In this document: piece by piece, positions 15,327-22,011 of the stretch
How positions within the stretch are numbered: position 1 is the stretch's first letter
How the letters are laid out: every line of letters begins with the position of its first letter
Assembly: GCA_030636765.1 (NCBI GenBank)
Contig: DAOVWI010000013.1
Span: 1-22,011 of the forward strand
Direction of reading: 5' to 3'
DNA length: 22,011 nt
DNA from: Gemmatimonadales bacterium
GTDB lineage: Bacteria; Gemmatimonadota; Gemmatimonadetes; Palauibacterales; Palauibacteraceae
Program-made: the position numbers and the translations under genes
The notes under the pieces: generated by a model
Databases searched by the model: none
Seen by the model: only the letters and a program-made list of their open reading frames with translations
Told to the model about the DNA's origin: nothing

Positions 15327-16025
15327 TCAGCCCTCCCGGAAGACGCGACGCATTCCTTCCAGGGAGAGGAACGCGGCGCGCGCCCCGGCCCCGAAGATCC
15401 GCGCCAGCTCGCGGTCGCCCACGCCCTCCAGGGGGATGTCGTAGGTAAAGTGGATGGACACGCCTGCCGGGCGGACGTCCGCGGCCGCCGCGTCGCTCCA
15501 GCCCGCTGCCGCATCCAGCGCGCCCTCGATGTGGACCTCCACCACGTCCGCCCCCGCGCCGGTCTCCTGCGCCTCGCGCGCCAGGCGGACCGCGAGCCGC
15601 TCGTTCGAGTCGCGATCCGCCTGTCTCTCCTGGAGCCACAGCGCCGGCGGGGCCACATCGACGTTCAGAAACCCCAGCATCACCGTGCTGTCGAAGGTCA
15701 GGTCCGCACCAGTGAGCGGCTCGCCCTCCTCCTCGCCCGGTGGGGGGGGAGCCGTCAGGTAGCCGGCCACCCCCTCCGTTCCGAGGTTGGCGCACGCGAG
15801 AGCGAACTCGTCGACGACGAGCTCGACGAGAGCGGAGGGCGCATGCAGCATTTCGATCGCCCCCGATTCCATGATGTCGAGTTCCGATTGATCGAACGCG
15901 AGGCCCCGGAAGAACCAGGAAAGAGGCTCCTGGCGACCCTCAAAGAGATCTCGCACGCCCAGACCGTTCTGACGCAGCTCGGCGAGCAGTATGGCGCTCA
16001 TCTGGTGGCGAGTCAGGACGCTCAT
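15327..16025 (-). CDS. Hypothetical protein
   Basis: I do not recognise this 232-residue protein. It has no signal peptide or membrane helix, so it is probably cytoplasmic. A Pro/Glu linker (APPPPGEEEGEPL, about 91-103) divides it into an N-terminal part of about 90 residues, mostly helical in pattern, and a C-terminal part with alternating hydrophobic residues (VVEVHIEGAL, VSIHFTYDIPL) that look like beta strands. Codon use matches its neighbours. ATG 16025 is used; ATG 16001 is an alternative. A dispersed-repeat copy lies just upstream, in the 43-base gap to the lipoprotein gene. The two minus-strand genes may form one transcript. It converges on the DsbA-like gene across 56 bases containing a degenerate 21-bp direct repeat and no clear terminator. 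Confidence 0.72.
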   Translation of the reverse strand: MSVLTRHQMSAILLAELRQNGLGVRDLFEGRQEPLSWFFRGLAFDQSELDIMESGAIEMLHAPSALVELVVDEFALACANLGTEGVAGYLTAPPPPGEEEGEPLTGADLTFDSTVMLGFLNVDVAPPALWLQERQADRDSNERLAVRLAREAQETGAGADVVEVHIEGALDAAAGWSDAAAADVRPAGVSIHFTYDIPLEGVGDRELARIFGAGARAAFLSLEGMRRVFREG

Positions 16026-16041
16026 CGGGCTCGTAGCTCCG

Positions 16042-16062
16042 AGCAGGTCGCTAAGGGTGCCT
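16042..16062 (+). repeat. Dispersed short repeat, copy D (degenerate)
   Basis: AGCAGGTCGCTAAGGGTG shares the AGCAGGTCGCT core with copies A and C and falls in the gap between two minus-strand genes. Confidence 0.4.
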
Positions 16063-16068
16063 CCGCGC

Positions 16069-16656
16069 TCAGGACGAGATCATGATGTGGGCGTTCGGCT
16101 CGCCCGGATACATGAGCCAGGGGGTCCCATCGGCGGGCGCCGGCGGGAGCCCCAGCTCCTCCGTCGTCGCGCCCGGCACGTAGATGACGAACAGCCGGCC
16201 TGCTTCCTCGGGCTCCCGGCCAGGCTCGGAGGGCCGCGCCGGCGCAAACAGGTTGTAGAGTGCGGCCGGGTGGGATGGCATGAGCAGGGCGCCTTCGCGC
16301 GCCTCATCCTGCCGGATCGAAATCGCCTCGCTCCCGTCCTTTCCCCCGGCCCGCAGCTCCCGTCCTCGTCTCATGTAGGGCTCGAGCGCTCGATGATAGC
16401 AAGCGACGTGGAAGCGCTCGCGGGCGGGGTCGTCCGCCAGGCAGACGAGGGGGTTGGAGGGAGAGCCCTCCCGGAGCGTTGCCAGGATGCCGTCGGCGCC
16501 GTATCCAAGCACTTCGGCGCCCATACGGAGCGGCTCGGGAGCCGCCAGAACGGCGTTGGCGATCTGCTCCTCGGCGGACCTCGACTGCGCCGAGGAAGCT
16601 ACCCCGCATGCCGCGAGCGATACGACCAGGATCGACGTCGACGATAACCAGCGCAT
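16069..16656 (-). CDS. Predicted lipoprotein of unknown function
   Basis: A 195-residue protein with a lipoprotein signal: a basic start, a hydrophobic stretch (STSILVVSLAAC) and a canonical LAAC lipobox with C18 as the probable lipidated cysteine. The mature part contains ARERFHVACYHRALEPYMRRG and a C-terminal strand-rich segment (LFVIYVPGATTEELGLPP). I do not recognise a family. ATG 16656 has GGAGA seven bases upstream and places the lipobox correctly. The same frame stays open far upstream through the antisense of pntAA, which is a shadow. It is divergent from pntAA across 261 bases and followed by another unrecognised gene on the same strand. Confidence 0.78.
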   Translation of the reverse strand: MRWLSSTSILVVSLAACGVASSAQSRSAEEQIANAVLAAPEPLRMGAEVLGYGADGILATLREGSPSNPLVCLADDPARERFHVACYHRALEPYMRRGRELRAGGKDGSEAISIRQDEAREGALLMPSHPAALYNLFAPARPSEPGREPEEAGRLFVIYVPGATTEELGLPPAPADGTPWLMYPGEPNAHIMISS

Positions 16657-16722
16657 GGCACTTCTCCAGACGTTCCAGACGTTGGGCGTGAGTCCGGCGG
16701 GACCGCCGGCTAACGCTACGAG

Positions 16723-16752
16723 AAGGCTGTCGAAGGAACACGGTGGGCCGCG
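16723..16752 (+). repeat. Dispersed short repeat, copy E (degenerate)
   Basis: GTCGAAGGAAC followed by ACGGTGGGCCGCG resembles copy C, with the GTGGGCCGCG tail identical. It directly abuts the 28-bp palindrome at 16752-16779. Confidence 0.4.
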
Positions 16753-16779
16753 CGCGGGGGTCTTGCAAGACTCCCGCGC
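16752..16779. promoter_or_regulatory. 28-bp near-perfect palindrome upstream of pntAA
   Basis: The centre GTCTTGCAAGAC (16760-16771) is a perfect 12-bp palindrome, and GCGCGGG/CCCGCGC arms extend it so that 13 of 14 pairs are Watson-Crick and one is G-T. It sits about 140 bases before the pntAA start in the divergent 16657-16917 gap, which also contains further GC-rich inverted repeats near 16783-16860. It may be an operator, or part of a palindromic repeat element. Confidence 0.5.
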
Positions 16780-16917
16780 CCGTCGACTCTTGCGGGACGC
16801 GGTTCCCCCCGCGAGTGTTGCGCCGACGCTCGGGCGTGCAAGCCCGTAGCCGGGCGTCCCGTGGCGGCTCGACGACGCGACCGCCCGCCGACGAGAGACA
16901 ACCGAGGATCGTGGCAA

Positions 16918-18087
16918 ATGCCCGAGCACACCGTGATCGCAGTCCCCCGCGAGAGCGCACCGGGTGAGACGCGGGTCGCGCTCACGCCCGATACCGTTCG
17001 ACGGCTCGTGTCGGACGATGTCCAACTGCGGGTCGAGGGCGGGGCGGGGCTGAGAGCCTCGTTCTCCGACGACGCGTACCGGGAGGCGGGCGCGCTGGTG
17101 GTGGACGGGCCGGAAGGGCTCGAGGACGCCGACGTGTGGCTCCGCGTGCAGCCGCCCCGGGATCGGGAGGATCTGGGTCGACACGAGATCGACCTGATGC
17201 GAGAGGGAGCCGTAACCCTCGGCTTCCTGCGTCCGGCAGGCGGTGAGGAGCTCCTCGACCGCCTGGCCCAGCGCCGGATCACCGCTCTTGCCCTGGAGCT
17301 CTTGCCGCGGATCACGCGCGCCCAGCGCATGGACGCGCTCTCCGCCATGAGCACGGTGGCCGGCTACAAGGCCGTCGTGATCGCCGCCGACACGCTCGGA
17401 AAGATCTTCCCCCTTCTCATGACGGCAGCCGGAACGCTCGCGCCCGCCCAGGTGCTTGTCTTGGGTGCGGGCGTGGCCGGTCTGCAGGCCATCGCCACCG
17501 CGCGGCGTCTCGGCGCCGTCGTGGAGGCGTTCGACGTCCGGCCCGCGGTCAAGGAGCAGATCGAGAGCCTCGGTGCCACGTTCGTGGAGGCGGAGGAGGA
17601 GGCGGCGGAGGAAGAGGAAGGAGCAAGGGAGGCGGCCGGAGGGGAGACCGCCGCCGGTTACGCCGAGCAGCTCTCCGAGCGTGAGCAGGAGGCCGACCGC
17701 CGCCTGCTCGCCCGGCACGTGGCCAAGGCCGACGTCGTCATCACCACGGCTCTCGTGCCCGGCAAGCCGGCCCCGCTGCTCATCACGGAGGACATGGTGC
17801 GCGGCATGCGCCCGGGCTCGACCATCGTGGACCTCGCCGCCGAGGCGGGCGGGAACTGCGAGCTCACGCGTGAGGGCGAGACCGTGGAGCGACACGGCGT
17901 GGTGATCCACGGACCCGTCGATCTGCCGGCCAGGGTCCCGGTCCACGCCAGCCAGATGTACTCGAAGAACCTGCAGGCACTCCTCGGTCACCTGCTCGTC
18001 GACGGAGAGATCCGGATCGACCTGGACGACGAGATCACCGGGGCCATCTGCGTGACGCACGCGGGCGAGGTACGGTACGGGCGATGA
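16918..18087 (+). CDS. pntAA: NAD(P) transhydrogenase subunit alpha, part 1 (domain I)
   Basis: NAD(H)-binding domain I of the proton-translocating transhydrogenase, 389 residues, of the AlaDH/PNT family. VIAVPRESAPGETRVALTP opens the N-domain, RITRAQRMDALSAMSTVAGY (131-150) is the conserved PNT signature, and LGAGVAGLQA (182-191) is the dinucleotide-binding loop. The mobile-loop region (about 222-262) carries an Ala/Glu-rich acidic stretch before the usual AGYAEQLS. The absence of membrane helices, followed by separate pntAB and pntB, shows the three-gene arrangement known from Rhodospirillum rubrum. ATG 16918 is chosen over an in-frame GTG start at 16861 because MPEHTVIAVPRE matches the family's N-terminus. 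A weak GAGGA precedes it. Confidence 0.93.
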   Translation: MPEHTVIAVPRESAPGETRVALTPDTVRRLVSDDVQLRVEGGAGLRASFSDDAYREAGALVVDGPEGLEDADVWLRVQPPRDREDLGRHEIDLMREGAVTLGFLRPAGGEELLDRLAQRRITALALELLPRITRAQRMDALSAMSTVAGYKAVVIAADTLGKIFPLLMTAAGTLAPAQVLVLGAGVAGLQAIATARRLGAVVEAFDVRPAVKEQIESLGATFVEAEEEAAEEEEGAREAAGGETAAGYAEQLSEREQEADRRLLARHVAKADVVITTALVPGKPAPLLITEDMVRGMRPGSTIVDLAAEAGGNCELTREGETVERHGVVIHGPVDLPARVPVHASQMYSKNLQALLGHLLVDGEIRIDLDDEITGAICVTHAGEVRYGR

Positions 18088-18157
18088 TAACGCCACGCCG
18101 GGCGATGATGCGCCCCACCGGCCCGCTCTCCAGCTCCCAGGAGGGAGGAATCGAGCG

Positions 18158-18460
18158 ATGACCGGAACGCTTCTCGTGGGCATCTACGTGTTCGTTCTCG
18201 CCATGTTCGTCGGCTTCGAGGTCATCACGAAAGTCCCACCGACCCTGCACACGCCGCTCATGTCGGGCGCCAACGCGATCTCGGGGATCTCGATCGTCGG
18301 CGCTCTGGTGGTGGCCGGCAGCGGCGAATCGCAGCTGCTCACGGTGCTTGGCGTGATCGCGGTGGTCATGGCGACGATCAACGTGGTGGGCGGCTTTCTG
18401 GTCACCGACCGGATGCTCCGAATGTTCCGGCGTGACCGTGAGGGTGAGGAAGGGAGCTGA
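18158..18460 (+). CDS. pntAB: NAD(P) transhydrogenase subunit alpha, part 2 (PntAB)
   Basis: Membrane domain of the alpha subunit, 100 residues with three predicted helices (about 4-22, 42-56 and 60-82). VGFEVITKVPPTLHTPLMSGANAISGI is the highly conserved PntA C-terminal signature that contributes to the proton path. GGAGGAA stands eight bases upstream of ATG 18158. The gap from pntAA is 70 bases and the stop overlaps the pntB ATG by one base (TGATG), so the two membrane subunits are coupled. The basic C-terminal tail (RRDREGEEGS) faces the cytoplasm. Confidence 0.93.
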   Translation: MTGTLLVGIYVFVLAMFVGFEVITKVPPTLHTPLMSGANAISGISIVGALVVAGSGESQLLTVLGVIAVVMATINVVGGFLVTDRMLRMFRRDREGEEGS

Positions 18461-19854
18461 TGACCTCCGATCTCTTCATCTGGCTGGCCTATCTGCTCTC
18501 CGCGGTTCTGTTCATCGTCGGGCTCACGCGGCTGAGCTCACCGGAAACCGCCCGAACCGGAAACGCGATCGCGGCTCTGGGCATGCTGCTGGCCGTCGTC
18601 GCCACGCTGATGGACCGGGCGATCATCGACTTCACCTGGATTGTGGTCGGCCTCCTGGCGGGCTCCGCCACCGGCCTGGTGATGGCCCGAACCGTCAAGA
18701 TGACCGCGATGCCGCAGATGGTCGCGGTGTTCAACGGGTTCGGCGGGGCCGCCTCGGGGCTCGTCGCCGCCTCCGAGTACCTGGCCAGGGGAAGCAGCGC
18801 CGCGCCGCTCCACATGGATCTCGGGATCTCCATCATGGCCGGCACGCTGATCGGCGGCGTGACGTTCTCCGGAAGCCTCGTGGCGTTCGGCAAGCTGCAG
18901 GGCCTGGTCACGGAGCGCGCGGCCACCTATCCGCTGCAGAAGACGTTCAACTTCCTGTTGGCGGCAGCGGCCATCGCGGCATCCGTCTACCTCATCCTCT
19001 CGCCGCTGGACACGAGGGGCTACCTGGCCCTGGCCGTGCTCGCGCTGATCCTCGGAGTTCTCGTCGTGATCCCGATCGGCGGAGCAGACATGCCGGTCGT
19101 GGTGGCGCTGCTGAACTCGTACTCCGGCCTGGCCGCCTCGGCGGCCGGCTTCGTCCTGTCCAACAACGCGCTGATCATCAGCGGCGCGCTCGTCGGCGCC
19201 TCCGGCCTCATCCTCACCAACATCATGTGCCGGGCGATGAACCGGTCTCTGGCCAACGTTCTCTTCGGCGCCTTCGGCGGGGGGACCCCGGCCGTAGCCG
19301 CCGGCGCCGCCGGCGGGGAGAAGGTGGCCAACCCGATCGATGCCGAGGACTGCGCGATGATCCTGGGGTACGCCCGCTCGGTCGTCTTCGTACCGGGATA
19401 CGGGCTGGCCGTCGCCCAGGCGCAGCACCGCCTTCGCGAGCTCGGCGACCTGCTGAAGGCGCGGGGCGTCGAGGTGAAGTACGCCATTCACCCCGTCGCG
19501 GGCAGAATGCCGGGACACATGAACGTGTTGCTGGCGGAAGCGAACGTGCCCTACACGGAGCTCTACGAGATCGAGGACATCAATCCGGAGCTTCCGAACA
19601 CCGACGTCGCCGTAGTGGTCGGAGCGAACGACGTCGTGAACCCGGCGGCGCGCGACGATCCGGACAGCCCAATCGCGGGCATGCCGATCGTCGAGGTAGA
19701 CCGAGCGCGGCACTGCGTGATACTGAAGCGGAGCCTGAGCCCGGGCTTCGCCGGCATCGACAACGAGCTCTTCTACCTGCCGAACACCCGCATGTTCTTC
19801 GGCTCCGCCGAGAAGTCGCTCGCGGACCTCGTGCACGAGGTCAAGACGCTTTAG
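18460..19854 (+). CDS. pntB: NAD(P) transhydrogenase subunit beta
   Basis: Beta subunit, 464 residues, the normal length. The membrane part (about 1-275) has multiple helices and the motif MPQMVAVFNGFGGAASGL (84-101), matching the conserved beta-subunit histidine/asparagine loop region. The C-terminal NADP(H)-binding domain III has GYGLAVAQAQH (313-323), VKYAIHPVAGRMPGHMNVLLAEA (339-361), VVVGANDVVNPAA (385-397) and KRSLSPGFAGIDNELF (423-438). Together with PntAA and PntAB it would use the proton gradient to drive hydride transfer from NADH to NADP+. It ends just before an inverted-repeat cluster where it meets the convergent DUF72 gene. Confidence 0.97.
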   Translation: MTSDLFIWLAYLLSAVLFIVGLTRLSSPETARTGNAIAALGMLLAVVATLMDRAIIDFTWIVVGLLAGSATGLVMARTVKMTAMPQMVAVFNGFGGAASGLVAASEYLARGSSAAPLHMDLGISIMAGTLIGGVTFSGSLVAFGKLQGLVTERAATYPLQKTFNFLLAAAAIAASVYLILSPLDTRGYLALAVLALILGVLVVIPIGGADMPVVVALLNSYSGLAASAAGFVLSNNALIISGALVGASGLILTNIMCRAMNRSLANVLFGAFGGGTPAVAAGAAGGEKVANPIDAEDCAMILGYARSVVFVPGYGLAVAQAQHRLRELGDLLKARGVEVKYAIHPVAGRMPGHMNVLLAEANVPYTELYEIEDINPELPNTDVAVVVGANDVVNPAARDDPDSPIAGMPIVEVDRARHCVILKRSLSPGFAGIDNELFYLPNTRMFFGSAEKSLADLVHEVKTL

Positions 19855-19921
19855 CGTCAGTCGGCCGAGGCACCCCTGGTCTGACGCGGCCACGCGTCGG
19901 GCGTCAGTCGGCCAAGGCGCC
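19854..19921. terminator. Inverted and direct repeats at the convergent pntB/DUF72 junction
   Basis: GCGTCAG occurs at 19854-19860 and 19901-19907, with CTGACGC between them at 19881-19887, so either outer arm can pair with the central one. One fold would follow pntB and the other the DUF72 gene. The two outer arms belong to a 21-bp direct repeat (19854-19874 and 19901-19921) with two mismatches. No T-run follows, so this is a candidate bidirectional terminator only. Confidence 0.45.
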
Positions 19922-20611
19922 CAGCTCGAGGAACTCCGCGGCCAGCCGTGGGCCGGCACCCGCGTCCTCGTGCTTGAAGAACACGAACGCCTCGCTCCAA
20001 TCCTGCGAGCGGACCCTCTCCACCCACGCGGCGAGGCGCTCCGCATCGTACTCGGTCCGCCTCAGCCGCACGTAGCCCCACCCGGTCGTGGAGATCGTCG
20101 CTGGGGGCTCGGATTCATCGGTCTCCGCAGCGCAGAGGGCGCAGGAGTGCTCGCTCAGGGCCGCGTACACATCCTCATCGAACCAGGAGTCGTGCCGGAA
20201 CTCGAACGCCGCCCGGAAGCCCTTCGGCACGAACCGTAGGAAGTCGACGAGCCGCTGCGTGTCCTTCCGCATGTTAGGCGGAAGCTGAAAAAGGATCGCG
20301 CCCAAGCGATCACCGAGCGTGGCGGCGGTGCTGAACAGGTAGTCGGTCTCGTCGCCCGCGTCCTTCAGCCGCTTCATGTGCGTGATCCGCCGCGATGCCT
20401 TGAGGACGAAGCGAAAGCCGTCGCCCACCTGCTCTGCCCACGATTCGAGCACGGAGCTGCGCGGCATCCGGTAGAACGTGCTGTTGATCTCGACGGCCGG
20501 AAGCTGGCCGGCGTAGTAACGCAGCATCCCGCCGGCCGGCAGATCCTCCGGGTAAAAAGCGCCCTTCCATTCCTTGTAGCTGAAACCGCTCGTGCCGACC
20601 CGTAGCCTCAT
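19904..20611 (-). CDS. DUF72 (YecE-family) protein
   Basis: A 235-residue protein of the DUF72/YecE family, predicted to fold as a TIM barrel. The start RVGTSGFSYKEWKGAFYPEDLP is diagnostic, followed by VEINSTFYRMP (40-50), VLKASRRITHMKRL (69-82), ILFQLPPNM (105-113) and AFEFRHDSWF (134-143), and near the end a FVFFKHEDAGA segment that corresponds to the family's YFNND-like region. The biochemical role of DUF72 is not established. ATG 20611 has AGGA five bases upstream. It lies between convergent pntB and egtD, 66 bases from the latter. The final codons belong to one arm of a 21-bp direct repeat. Confidence 0.9.
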   Translation of the reverse strand: MRLRVGTSGFSYKEWKGAFYPEDLPAGGMLRYYAGQLPAVEINSTFYRMPRSSVLESWAEQVGDGFRFVLKASRRITHMKRLKDAGDETDYLFSTAATLGDRLGAILFQLPPNMRKDTQRLVDFLRFVPKGFRAAFEFRHDSWFDEDVYAALSEHSCALCAAETDESEPPATISTTGWGYVRLRRTEYDAERLAAWVERVRSQDWSEAFVFFKHEDAGAGPRLAAEFLELGALAD

Positions 20612-20677
20612 GCGCGTCCTAAATTGTGCGACAGCGTGTCCATAGTGTGCGCCAGCATGACCTCTGGAGACGGTACG

Positions 20678-21724
20678 CTAGCCCCTCTCCGCGAGCGCCA
20701 GGGCGAAGCGCTCCTCTCGGTCCGTCTCCCAGCGGTGCAGCCGGAGGCCGCCGCATGCCATCACGCGCTCCGCCGCCTCCCGGGTGAACTTGTGGCTGAG
20801 CTCGGTCCGGATCGACTCGCCCGCCCGGAAGTCCACCTCCATCGACAGATCTCCGATCACGACCACCTGGTCTCGCTCCGACGCGAGGTGCATCTCGATC
20901 CGCGTGCGCTCGGCGTCGTAGAACGCCAGGTGCCTGAACGACTCGATGTCGAAGTCGGCGCTGAGCTCGCGATTCAGGACACGCAGCACGTTCTTGTTGA
21001 ACTGCGCGGTGATCCCGGCTGCATCGTTGTAGGCGGCCTCCAGCTCACGGACGTCCTTGACGAGATCGAAGCCGACGAGAAAGCCGTCCCCGTCGTCGAG
21101 CTGCGCCGCGATGGACTTCACGAACTCCCCCGCGGTCTCGGGCACGAAGTTCCCGATCGTCGAGCCGAGGAAAGCCACGAGACGGGGCCGCCCGGCAAAG
21201 GAAAGGTCCACGGGGGCATCGAAGTCGGCGATTACGAGCGTGACGGTGAGCTCCGGATACTCGGCCATCAGACGAGCGGCGGCTGCACGCAAGGCCTCTT
21301 CGCTCACGTCGACGGGCGCGTACCCCGCCAGCAACCGCCGCCGACGCATGGCGTCGAGGAGCAGGCGCGTCTTTCTCGAGCTCCCCGAGCCGTACTCCAC
21401 CAGCACGTGCGGAGAGACGTCCGCGACGATGTCGGCCGCGCATCGTTCGAGGATCTCGGTCTCGGCCCGCGTCAGGTAGTACTCCGGCAGGCAGGTGATG
21501 CGCTCGAAGAGGTCCGAGCCCCTGGCGTCGTAGAAGTACTTCGGTGGGATCTCCTTGTGCGGCCTGGAGAGGCCCTCGCGCACGTCGCGGGCGAGCTCGG
21601 CGTGGCGGTCGCGCGGGCCCAGCAGGTCGCGCACCCGGATCCGACCGTCGTCGGCCGCCGCGGTCGCCGGTCGCGGATTGGACGCTGCCGGCTCCTCTGC
21701 CGTGCGACTAGTATCGAAGGACAT
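20678..21724 (-). CDS. egtD: L-histidine N-alpha-methyltransferase
   Basis: SAM-dependent enzyme that trimethylates histidine to hercynine, the first step of ergothioneine synthesis; 348 residues. Signatures are PKYFYDARGSDLFE (61-74), PEYYLTRAETEIL (80-92), the SAM-binding VEYGSGSSRKTRLL (109-122), FLGSTIGNF (185-193) and YNDAAGITAQFNKNVLRVLNREL (232-254), all characteristic of EgtD (DUF2260-type). ATG 21724 is chosen; the preceding TTG 21727 is equally open. No good ribosome-binding site is visible. The N-terminal 25 residues are Ala/Pro/Glu-rich and unconserved. The partner sulfoxide synthase EgtB is often adjacent but is not in the window; it could lie beyond base 22011 or elsewhere. Confidence 0.93.
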   Translation of the reverse strand: MSFDTSRTAEEPAASNPRPATAAADDGRIRVRDLLGPRDRHAELARDVREGLSRPHKEIPPKYFYDARGSDLFERITCLPEYYLTRAETEILERCAADIVADVSPHVLVEYGSGSSRKTRLLLDAMRRRRLLAGYAPVDVSEEALRAAAARLMAEYPELTVTLVIADFDAPVDLSFAGRPRLVAFLGSTIGNFVPETAGEFVKSIAAQLDDGDGFLVGFDLVKDVRELEAAYNDAAGITAQFNKNVLRVLNRELSADFDIESFRHLAFYDAERTRIEMHLASERDQVVVIGDLSMEVDFRAGESIRTELSHKFTREAAERVMACGGLRLHRWETDREERFALALAERG

Positions 21725-21845
21725 CAATGCAGTGACGGATCATGGGCTGGCGATCCCTTTTCGCTCGGCAGACCCAGTCTTCCCATTCGGCTAAACCTCG
21801 CTCCGCTCATAGCTCCAGCCACGGCCGAGAATCTTTCGCTCATGT

Positions 21846-21877
21846 CCCTCTACCTGTACAGGTGCGCACGTAGAGGG
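21846..21877. promoter_or_regulatory. Nested palindrome upstream of egtD
   Basis: CCCTCTAC (21846-21853) pairs with GTAGAGGG (21870-21877), enclosing the perfect 12-bp palindrome ACCTGTACAGGT (21852-21863) and the 8-bp palindrome GTGCGCAC (21862-21869). A further stem TCGACT/AGTCGA lies at 21890-21907. The element is about 120 bases upstream of egtD in the 287-base non-coding end of the window (21725-22011), in which I see no gene. Confidence 0.4.
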
Positions 21878-22011
21878 CCGGAGGAAGTGTCGACTCGTGC
21901 AAGTCGAGCGAATCGAGAGTGCAAGCTACTCCCCGGTTTGGCGGCGGTCCAACTCGCGCCTCCGACTTCGGGAAGCCAATATGCGCAGGTGACCGAGCCT
22001 GTACCCGCCGC

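Noticed and set aside
16657..18183. Long minus-strand extension of the lipoprotein frame opposite pntAA
   Set aside because: It is antisense to a well-conserved transhydrogenase gene, and the lipoprotein has its own start, ribosome-binding site and signal sequence at 16656.

Overview
This is a high-GC stretch of what looks like an ordinary bacterial chromosome. The coding third positions are strongly G/C. Two predicted secreted or lipid-anchored proteins and a periplasmic thiol-redox protein suggest a diderm. The gene content (recA-recX-alaS, a three-subunit proton-translocating transhydrogenase, egtD, CpsB/YwqE-type PHP protein) and general protein style fit a Gemmatimonadota-like or other high-GC environmental lineage, but nothing in the window settles the taxonomy. 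No transposase, integrase, phage gene, CRISPR array, rRNA or tRNA was found.

Layout. Positions 1-7068 form a leftward block: recA, recX, alaS, a PHP-family phosphatase, a FabG-like SDR reductase and a CCA-type tRNA nucleotidyltransferase cut by the left edge. A good sigma70-like promoter with a dyad lies just upstream of recA. Positions 7321-9687 form a second leftward operon: dtd, a LOG-like Rossmann protein, a small membrane protein and a low-specificity threonine aldolase. Several junctions in both operons are 4-base NTGA overlaps with non-ATG starts. Positions 9688-10415 are a 728-base gap without a convincing protein gene. It holds a cluster of DnaA-box-like sequences and, separately, a near-consensus leftward promoter followed by nested hairpins, which is a candidate structured RNA. 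Positions 10416-12425 encode an SF1 UPF1/DNA2-like helicase (minus). Positions 12501-15270 run rightward: a DoxX protein, a group II PLP decarboxylase and a DsbA-like protein. Two unrecognised minus-strand genes follow, the second a predicted lipoprotein. pntAA-pntAB-pntB (16918-19854, plus) comes next and converges on a DUF72/YecE gene and egtD (minus).

How the genes work together. recA and recX are repair recombinase and modulator. alaS, cca and dtd are tRNA charging, maturation and proofreading functions. PntAA/AB/B couples the proton gradient to NADPH supply, and EgtD makes hercynine, the first ergothioneine intermediate, so the right end leans toward redox balance. The items most worth checking are in the 9.7-10.4 kb gap (possible origin and possible ncRNA), a 45-bp tandem duplication across the doxX/decarboxylase junction, an 18-bp tandem repeat that supplies the apparent ribosome-binding site of a CTG-initiated threonine aldolase, and a short dispersed intergenic repeat.
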